Shown piece after piece: positions 57,181-64,000 of a stretch of DNA of 64,000 nt. The position numbers were made by a program, and so were the translations under genes. Source of the stretch: Physcomitrium patens (taxonomy: Eukaryota; Streptophyta; Bryopsida; Funariales; Funariaceae); contig NC_037254.1 in NCBI RefSeq assembly GCF_000002425.4, forward strand, positions 19,276,880-19,340,879, read 5' to 3'. The stretch's first letter is position 1. The number at the start of each line of letters is the position of its first letter. Below the pieces are notes generated by a model. That model saw only the letters and a program-made list of their open reading frames with translations, did not search any database and had not been told where the DNA came from.

Positions 57181-58760
57181 TGGCTCATTTGAAATAAAAT
57201 TAGAATATGTGGAGGATGATTGGCCTTGATAACTTTGAATTTGAAGTTATATAATTATAGATTTAATTGAAGTTTCTAGAAATCTAATATCTTCGCTAGT
57301 TTGATTGTTGTTTTGAGGATTGTCTTAAATTTGACCATGGATCCCACTTAATGGAATTATACCACCAATTTTTTATAGGCTAGAAGGAGGGTGTTGAATT
57401 TGTCAATTATTTTGATAATCATAGAACAAATTTAAAGGCTTTAAGTTATTGTCATATTGAAGTTACATTGCTCCCTTCAAATTATCTTAGACTTATCTAA
57501 GATAGTTATTTGATAGAAGATTTAGAGATATAACTTAGTTTGATTATTTACATACTTTAATAGGATGGTTTTTGCCACAATTATTACAAACTACTTGATT
57601 TTCTACCTAGCAGTTATTAGATGCATGTCTTTTATCACACACGTTATAAATCTCATATCTTTACTTCAATTTACTCTTAAGACCTTCATTAGATGAATCA
57701 TGATATTGTTATTGGAAGGTAGATCCAATATTGACTTGGTTTCTATGTGAAAGAATAATAAATTTTTGTCTTCCAAATTGTTGTTGTTGTATATGAATCA
57801 TTGTGCAAAATTGTCCAGTATGGTCTAGTTGGCTACAATTAGTATACTACAAATTTGAGGCATGCCTACCAGACTCTATAGGTGGTGGTGTTTTGTTGAG
57901 GTTCTGATTTTTTATCAATAAAGACATCTATTCTATCTTTATTTTAATTTGTTGAAAATTTTGATTTTAAAATCTTTATTGAACTTGAAAAATTTTATTT
58001 TTAATTTCTTCTTTCTACTTTATCTTTTTTTTGGGATACATTTTCTCTGTAAAGATAGATAGTGCTCTAATATCTAAAGGTAGTGAAAAATATCCTTTTA
58101 GATAGAAATAAATACTAGTAGAATCATACAATGGTTCTTCAATGGTTTGCATGTTTTGAGCATGGATTGGTATAAAACTAAAGATTCTTTGATCTTCTTT
58201 CCTCCACATCCTTTCTTATTCCTTATCAATTTGCTCTATTATTCTAGAAATTTTTTTAGCATTTGGTAGAATTGTAGGGCAGCCCTTTAAAATTTTCCAA
58301 ATGGTACCTTCATTGTTAAATCCTTGAATAAAGAAATAGATTAAGGTGTCATTGGTGAGAAGTGTATCAACAAATCTGGTTACCACTAATACGAATCGTC
58401 TAATGCAAGTGGTGATTTTATCACCATTTTTTTACTTCAAGGCAAATAAGACTGTGAGGGCATTACTTTGCTCTACCTCCAAGATCTATTAAAAGTTAAA
58501 TAGGTCTAAATCCCTATTCTTCTTGAACTACCTCTAAATCAAGATGTAATAATTTTAATACATCTTTTATTTATTGATCAACAATATCTAAATCTAATTC
58601 TATTCTATCTATTAACTAGACTTCCACAAATTCTTCAAATTGGCTTAGTTCTATTTGGATTTGATTGATAGAAATTTTAGACCTAGTAGTTTTTTTTTTT
58701 TCTAGTGGTTTGTTAGAGTATTCTACTAATAAGACTAGGTTTATGTGGAATATTATAGAT
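57181..58760 (-). pseudogene. Element I gag (broken)
   Basis: On the minus strand the gag domain (about 58220-58500) has ALTVLFALK, KNGDKITTCIRRFVLVVTRF, VDTLLTNDTLIYFFIQGFNN and WKILKGCPTILPNAKKIS. 58015-58209 continues with RKEDQRIFSFIPIHAQNM. Two zinc knuckles lie near 57545-57670: YNVCDKRHASNNC, first Cys lost, and CNNCGKNHPIKVC, intact as C-x2-C-x3-H-x4-C. It has stops throughout. It follows directly on the K-type LTR. Confidence 0.75.
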
Positions 58761-58970
58761 TGATGTATCTAGCATTCTAAAGGCTTCAAGATACCGTACA
58801 TGTTTCTTTTATTGTCTCCAATTTGCTCTTACATAAGTGTTGATTTACTTTGGAAGAGAAGAAATAACCGTCCTTGCCCCATACATGGTTATTTAGTCAC
58901 TCTCTTTCGCTTAAAGGGCTCATTGCTTTACAATGTAGAACAAGATTGGCTTCAACCTAGCTTTTCATCT
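58761..58970 (-). other. 5' leader of element I
   Basis: This lies between the LTR end at 58971 and gag. The first bases after the LTR on the minus strand are AGATGAAAAGCTAGG; I recognise no tRNA complement in them, so the primer binding site is lost or unusual. Confidence 0.5.
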
Positions 58971-60312
58971 TGTGAGGGTAAATTTCTCCCTCACTCCAAA
59001 TTATAAGATGGCGTCAATTAAGAATTACTTTTAATTGGTGGTGTAAAGTAGAAGTATCAATAAAATAAAATAAAAAAAGAACAACAAAAAATAAGTGAAA
59101 TAAGTACAATCAAGCAATTGTATACTATAAAACTAATTATAGTCTATTTACTAGATTTTTATCCAAAAAAAAATAAAAATTAAAAGTTAAAAAATATATT
59201 TAAATAGATAATTTTTTTATCTTTTCAATGACATAAAACTCATATAATTCCAAGTTACTATGAGTAAGTTATAATAGATTAAAGATAGAATATAAATAAT
59301 AGAAAAGTTAAGTGAATAATATTTACCTCAATGATAACTTACTTAAGAAATCAGAAACTAGAGCCTCACCAAGGCTCAAAATTAGTATATATTGGTCGTC
59401 CAAAGACGCCTTGAGGCCTTAGTCTTATCTTCCTACCTATACCTAAGGTGCTACAACCCATGTAAGAATTGTGCACCTCTCTTCCTACAAGGACTACTCT
59501 ATCTGTTGGTCCTCCTATTTTCTACTAGTAAAATTATTTTTTTTTGTATTTTTGACTTCACCACGGTGTTCAAAAATACCTAATTAGCCTAGAAATCTTA
59601 TATAGTCTTCAAATCTTACTTCATTTCTTCATAGTAGCTCTCAAGATGATAAAACTCAATTTTACCAAGGTTTTAAAAGTTTCTGTAAAAATTCATAAAA
59701 AATCCTAAATAAATTCTAAATAAATTATAAAATATCAAATAATATTTATATAATACTAGTATCCATATAAGGCTATATTTTTCTATTTTGGTGATTTTAT
59801 AATAATAAAATAAATTTAAATTTACTAAAAATCTTATTTTCTACATATATAATTTAAAAGATATGAAGTTCTTTTTTATGCTTCTTTTTACTATTAACTA
59901 ATCATTGATAGGATTTTTTTAAGTAATACATATAGATATGAGGCCAATATAGAAATTAGTCTCCATTACTAATCATTAATATTCAATAATGAGTAAAAAT
60001 ACTAAACCAACTAAGATAATTGCCTCCAAGACTTACTAAGATTCTATTTTTGTAACTTTTCTTCTAATAAGACTTTTATACTTATAGATACTTTTAAATT
60101 CAAATAATTATTTAAATATTTAAAAAAACTCTTTAATCTTAGTATTTTTCTCATTAAATTATTCAATACTATATTTTTAATCAATCCACCAATTAAGATC
60201 CATTGGTAGGACTTATACACCTCTTAGCTCCCTAAGTAAATCAATTCCCAAGAATAGAAGAAGATCACCAAAAGGCTTGGAGCTAGCTTCCTTGGTATTG
60301 AGTAGAATCTCA
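58971..60312 (-). repeat. 5' LTR of element I (LTR K, about 1342 bp)
   Basis: It aligns on the minus strand with the solo LTR at 13282-14622. It ends TTTACCCTCACA (copy 1: TTTATACTGACA). The start is set at TGAG (minus strand, 60312), which gives 1342 bp against 1341 for the solo copy; the first 250 bases are too diverged to confirm this. Next to it on the left is the gag of element I on the same strand, so K is the LTR of the I family. Confidence 0.75.
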
Positions 60313-61217
60313 CTTTACTTCTATTCTTCCACAATGTGGTACATTGAAGAATTAACTTTTGATTAAATGATCAGATTTCTATTCATTTTTATTATTATTA
60401 TTATTATTATTATTTGCTACTTAGTTTAATAATTATATAATTTATGTATTCACAAAAAAAATACTCCCTTTACTTAGATGTAGTACATATGGTAGAAGAT
60501 GAATGCCTACCTAAGCCTTTACAAACTATAGGTAAGCGAAGTTACCTTTCAACTTCCACACTTCTACTAACAATTTCTAAATTAAGGAGCACAATTTTGT
60601 TTAATTCTCTATTAATTTTGTTATATAGGATTGAACTACAAAAATGACAATGGACGGAAAAAAAGACAACATGTAAGGCAACCTATTGCTTTCAACTTTG
60701 CCTCATTGAGGTCATCACATCCCACAAGTATGTGCTCAATAACAAAAGAAATTCATGTCAACTATTAATCTGACTTCACTTTCTATAAAATATCTATAAA
60801 TTAAAATAGCACCTATCTACAATATACCAAGTTTTTTTCATAAAAAAAAATAGAGTAGAAAAAAATTTGGATTGTATAATGGATGTTGTTCAATTATACT
60901 ACAAAAGGATAGAAAGAGTTTAGATTATACTTGGAGACAACAAGTCCTGTTGTCCTCTCTCTTTAACTACTACCTAAAATAAAAATATTTTGAATTGAAA
61001 GCTAACTTAAAAAAAAAGATAGAAAATTTATTTCATACCATGCTCTTTCTATCACAACTCCAAAATATTTCCAGCTTCAACTTCCAAAAAACAAGAAAAG
61101 CTTAAATAATACAAAACTTAAATAATTGAAAAAGAAAACTAATAGTTTTAATAATTAAGATAAGTATGTTCTAAGCAACAAATACCAAAAGAGACACTCT
61201 TGGCAAATGCATCAAAA
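60313..61217. other. Unassigned sequence
   Basis: No gene is recognised. It contains an (ATT)n run at about 60388-60413. Short open frames here have no family features. Confidence 0.5.
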
Positions 61218-61485
61218 TGTAAGCAATTTTTTTCTCCCCTCACTTAAATTCAATTTGATTCTATTGTACATAGATTAAAATTCAATATTAATTAATATGG
61301 ATATTTAAATTATAAATAAATAAATTAATTAATTAATTAAAATAAAAATAAATAAATGATATAATAAATATAGTTAATCTAATAAAATACAACAAGTCAA
61401 GTATATAATTTTTATGATTTTTTAAACATTATAGTCTAATATATTAATTACCTTCTAAGGTTCATTTGATCAAGCTTAAACTCTA
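61218..61485 (-). repeat. End fragment of repeat H
   Basis: It matches 47819-48100 over its whole length: TTTTTTTCTCCCCTCACTTA, TTCAATTTGATTCTATTGTA, CAAGTCAAGTATATAATTTT and ATTACCTTCTAAGGTT are shared in order. It starts TGTAAGCAA, parallel to TGTGAGCAG in copy 1, so the end is real. The rest of the repeat is absent. Confidence 0.75.
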
Positions 61486-61489
61486 AAAT

Positions 61490-61928
61490 TAATAATCCTG
61501 CAACAAAAGATTTGGTAAATCATTTGTCAAAACTACATGCAACAATCAAGGCACAGTTAAAAGGAGCTTAAGAATGAAAAAAACTCAATGCATATATCTA
61601 TTGCAAAGAACAACCACAATTCAATATGGGTGATAAGGAATGGCTACTTCATTGCAATATTAAGACTACTGGTTCTTGTGACAAGTTGGGCTATTGTAAG
61701 TTTGGACCTTTTCTTATTAGTGAATAAGTCAATTATATTATTTATTGATAAAATCTACCAAAATCTAAGAAGATCCAGCTTGTATTCCATATGTCTTTTT
61801 TTGAGCCATATAAGATAATAAATATCTTGAAAAGAAGATAAATACTACCTCCTATCATAGAAATAAATAATAATAATAAATTGAAGGTAGAAGAAGTCTT
61901 AGATTTAAGTGTTACTGAAATAGGTTAG
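61490..61928 (+). pseudogene. N: integrase C-terminus with chromodomain start (chromovirus-type)
   Basis: The plus strand reads QFNMGDKEWLLHCNIKTTGS then CDKLGYCKFGPFLISE, the GPY/F-type module of Ty3 integrases. After a TAA come SKKIQLVFHMSFFEPYK and IEINNNNKLKVEEVLDLSV, the start of a chromodomain. This marks a chromovirus-type gypsy element, a different lineage from A-F. The chromodomain is cut after about 12 residues by the LTR of element C at 61929. Confidence 0.8.
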
Positions 61929-62718
61929 TGTAGAATAGATATTAGTTCGTTTTTGTAAGATATTGATAAAATAAACTAATAGTCCATAGAATAGTCAGTT
62001 TAGGTGGATAGATGGTTGATTTATTTATTTAAAGTAGTTAATTATATGATTACAGTTAGGATCTGGAAATTAGTAGCAATTATATAAGAGTTGTAGAAGT
62101 TGGTTGGAAGGCCAGATTATGATAGTCATGAGCCAAGATTAAGCTTGGTGCTTCCTCTTTGTTTTTTTTTTTTTTTTTTTTTTTTTTTGTTATCTTTGTT
62201 GTTGAAGAGTAATAGATAGTTTTTGAATACTGAGAAGTGAGTCTGTGGAATAAATCAAAGATTGATTTATGAGTTATTGATTATATAATTGGAGTACTGA
62301 GTGATTGAATTATATGAGAAGTTATTGAAAGATTGATTATAGATAGAAGATTATAATTTTTATTTATTGAGAGTTATGTATGTGTGTTTCGACAGAGGAA
62401 GTCTGTGATTACAGGAATTCTATGAATTTAGATTGGTTGGAGTTAAGTTTTTTATTCCTGGTATTGGATATAATTTATTGAGTTTTGAGCGGTCTTTTGA
62501 AAGTCCAGGGTTGCACATTGTGGTTATCAGTTGATAAAAGAGTATTGTTACTGGGAGGAAGCATTGTAGTGTTTTTTAGTGTTTTAGTGGTTTGGAATAC
62601 AATTAATTGTGTAATCCTAATAAGTAAAGCTCATATGCTTAGTCTTTCCCTGTGTTCGAATTTCCTTATACATGTTTATTTTGGAAGGGATTGTAGAATA
62701 AGTAAAACGACAATCACA
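61929..62718 (+). repeat. 5' LTR of element C (790 bp)
   Basis: It starts TGTAGAATAGATATTAG and ends CGACAATCACA, followed by a primer binding site. It aligns with the A LTR (3672-4524). It has a single copy of the unit amplified in B, then AAGCTTGGTGCTTCCTCTTT and a long T run. The left flank is GTTAG (61924-61928); the other end of C is outside the window, so the duplication cannot be checked. Confidence 0.85.
62162..62188. repeat. T(27) homopolymer in C LTR
   Basis: T27 lies at the place where the A LTR has T9 and the B 5' LTR has T8, so it is an expanded run inside the LTR. Confidence 0.9.
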
Positions 62719-62721
62719 TTT

Positions 62722-62734
62722 TGGCACAACTGCC
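62722..62734 (+). promoter_or_regulatory. Primer binding site of element C (tRNA-Asp type)
   Basis: TGGCACAACTGCC then GAGGAA follows the LTR end by three bases, as in B. It agrees with TGGCGCCGTTGCC at 9 of 13 bases, and the following GAGG resembles the continuing GGGG of that tRNA complement. Confidence 0.6.
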
Positions 62735-63403
62735 GAGGAATGACAATAGCATTGAGTATTAGGAATTAATTGCCGGATGAGTAGCTGGGCAATAGGAAGC
62801 AAATTCAGCAATATATAATGAAAGATTATGGTTATTACGAATGAGAACATTACAATAAAGAAAATACGCTAATTGAAAGAAAGACAAGAGAGAGCGTAAG
62901 CAAGAGAATCGTTACAAAATAAGCAAGAATGCAAGTTAAAAAAGAAGCATCGATAAAGTTGGATTAAGCCATGGTTGCATGCCTGTCGACATATCTGAGC
63001 ATATCCAGAAGCTGATCGATCTCTAATATTTCAGACATATATACCGTTAAAAAAATTGCCAAGAGCACTCGTAGGAAATTTTGTCAATAGCCCAATGTAT
63101 CTCTTGAGTTCGTTAACTATAAGTGGAGGAAACACAAAAGAATTGGGTACTCCGTTGGGTACCTTTCCAATAGCGGAAACTGCAGATTCTATAAAAATTG
63201 GTTTCGTAGAATGACATAAATTACTTGTCAATAAGGGCCAATTCAGCGTATTTCAAAATTCGTCATTTTTACCTCCAATTCAACTAATAAACTTATTTAA
63301 GGATAATAATAGTAAATTGAGGAGGTTGAAAAGTTTGAAAAAGATAATAAGAAAAAATAGTGGTAATTTTAATAAGAGATTAAGCAGCATATTGTCTTCT
63401 TCA
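62735..63403 (+). other. 5' leader of element C
   Basis: 669 bases precede the gag ATG, longer than the B leader. It keeps many CG dinucleotides. One frame contains stretches such as FPPLIVNEL on the minus strand, but nothing recognisable; I regard it as untranslated leader. Confidence 0.5.
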
Positions 63404-64000
63404 ATGGCGACAAGTAGTCCAGCGGTTTGAATAGAAGTATAAATAGGTGACATGAGCGATCGCACAACAAGCGTAGCTCCATTACCTACTTTTAGGGGCT
63501 TTTCGGGTACAGATCTCGATCAACATTTGTCTCAATTTTTGACAGCATGTATAGCCAATAATGGAAGAACCAAAGATATTTGGTTATGTTGGTTGCTAGC
63601 AACCTTAAAAGACATGATGTTTGAATGGTACAACCGCCAACTAGTGGATCAATTTTAAAATTCGGAAACATTGAAGAATATATTTTTAATCCATTTTTGG
63701 CCAATAGGTTTTGAGGATCGTCTTCGATAGAGGTTAATGAACAGCAAAATGATCCTAGGGGAGGTGGTAGAATTGTATTATGGCCAAGTGGCTGATATAC
63801 TCAGTAAGTGCCCGAATCACCAAATGTCGGAGGTATTTATCTTATCCATATTAATCAATGGTTTGCAACCACTAGCGTTAAAAATGTTTGTGAAGGAAGT
63901 TCAACCCGTTACAGTGTCTGCATCCCTTAATAGAGCCAAGGTTTGGGAGAAATGCCATTATGATCAGTTTTTAATAACAAGAGCTACAATGATTCTAATT
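63404..64000 (+). pseudogene. Element C gag (partial, runs off the window)
   Basis: The ATG at 63404 (MATSSPAV) is in frame with the gag domain and corresponds to the B start at 27999. After a TGA comes 63452-63658, MSDRTTSVAPLPTFRGFSGT, DLDQHLSQFLTACIANNGRT and KDIWLCWLLATLKDMMFEWY. Two further stops are followed by LRNIFL-type sequence, HFWPIGFEDRL, LYYGQVADILSKCPNHQ, ILINGLQPLALKMFVKEVQP and LNRAKVWEKCHYDQ. It matches B gag throughout without a frameshift. Three stops disable it here; the rest of the element is outside. Confidence 0.9.

Noticed and set aside
62485-62769. 94-codon frame with a hydrophobic start as a secreted or membrane protein
   Set aside because: It runs through the end of the C LTR and the primer binding site, so a real gene is implausible.
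1-64000. tRNA or rRNA genes, organelle DNA insertions, virus integrations without LTRs
   Set aside because: I looked for cloverleaf-type A/B boxes with acceptor stems, conserved rRNA stretches and chloroplast gene motifs and found none. The single B-box-like motif at 14227 lacks a matching A-box that I could see.

Overview
The window is plant-type nuclear DNA made almost entirely of decayed LTR retrotransposons. I found no intact host protein gene, rRNA, tRNA, CRISPR array or operon. The gag, protease, reverse transcriptase, RNase H and integrase motifs are of the Ty3/gypsy and Ty1/copia kinds of land plants. The sequence is very AT-rich, and most broken codons look like C-to-T or G-to-A changes, as expected for old methylated repeats. 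I cannot name the species.

Elements used below. A, B and C are one Ty3 family whose LTRs begin TGTAGAATA. D and F are a second Ty3 family with LTRs of about 1.33 kb. E is related to D but has a different LTR (L). M is a Ty3 family seen only as gag/protease remnants. I is a Ty3 element with LTR K. J is a copia element. H is a dispersed LTR-like repeat. N is a chromodomain-integrase fragment.

Layout. 1-575: a 20-bp minisatellite running off the left edge. 625-4524: the 3' half of element A (+), with integrase end, an extra ORF and the 3' LTR. 4525-7014: an E-like gag scrap, an L LTR copy (+) and an M gag remnant (-). 7015-36965: element E (-), split by two younger insertions. The first is D (+, 9991-24892), which itself carries a solo K LTR (13282-14622) and copia J (-, 19143-24398). 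The second is B (+, 27019-36109), complete from LTR to LTR. 36966-39110: a second M remnant (+), inverted relative to the first. 40532-47818: element F (-), cut at its 5' end against repeat H. About 51150-60312: element I (-), with an H-like insertion between integrase and RNase H and its K-type 5' LTR on the right. 61218-61928: an H end fragment and chromovirus fragment N. 61929-64000: the 5' LTR and gag of element C (+), running off the right edge.

The nesting gives an order: E first, then D and B into E, then K and J into D. Element B is the best preserved: its gag-pol stays in one frame for about 5.76 kb and is broken only by in-frame stops. No element here looks able to move by itself. 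All boundaries and alignments were made by eye; end points not marked by TG/CA termini, PBS or PPT may be off by tens of bases.
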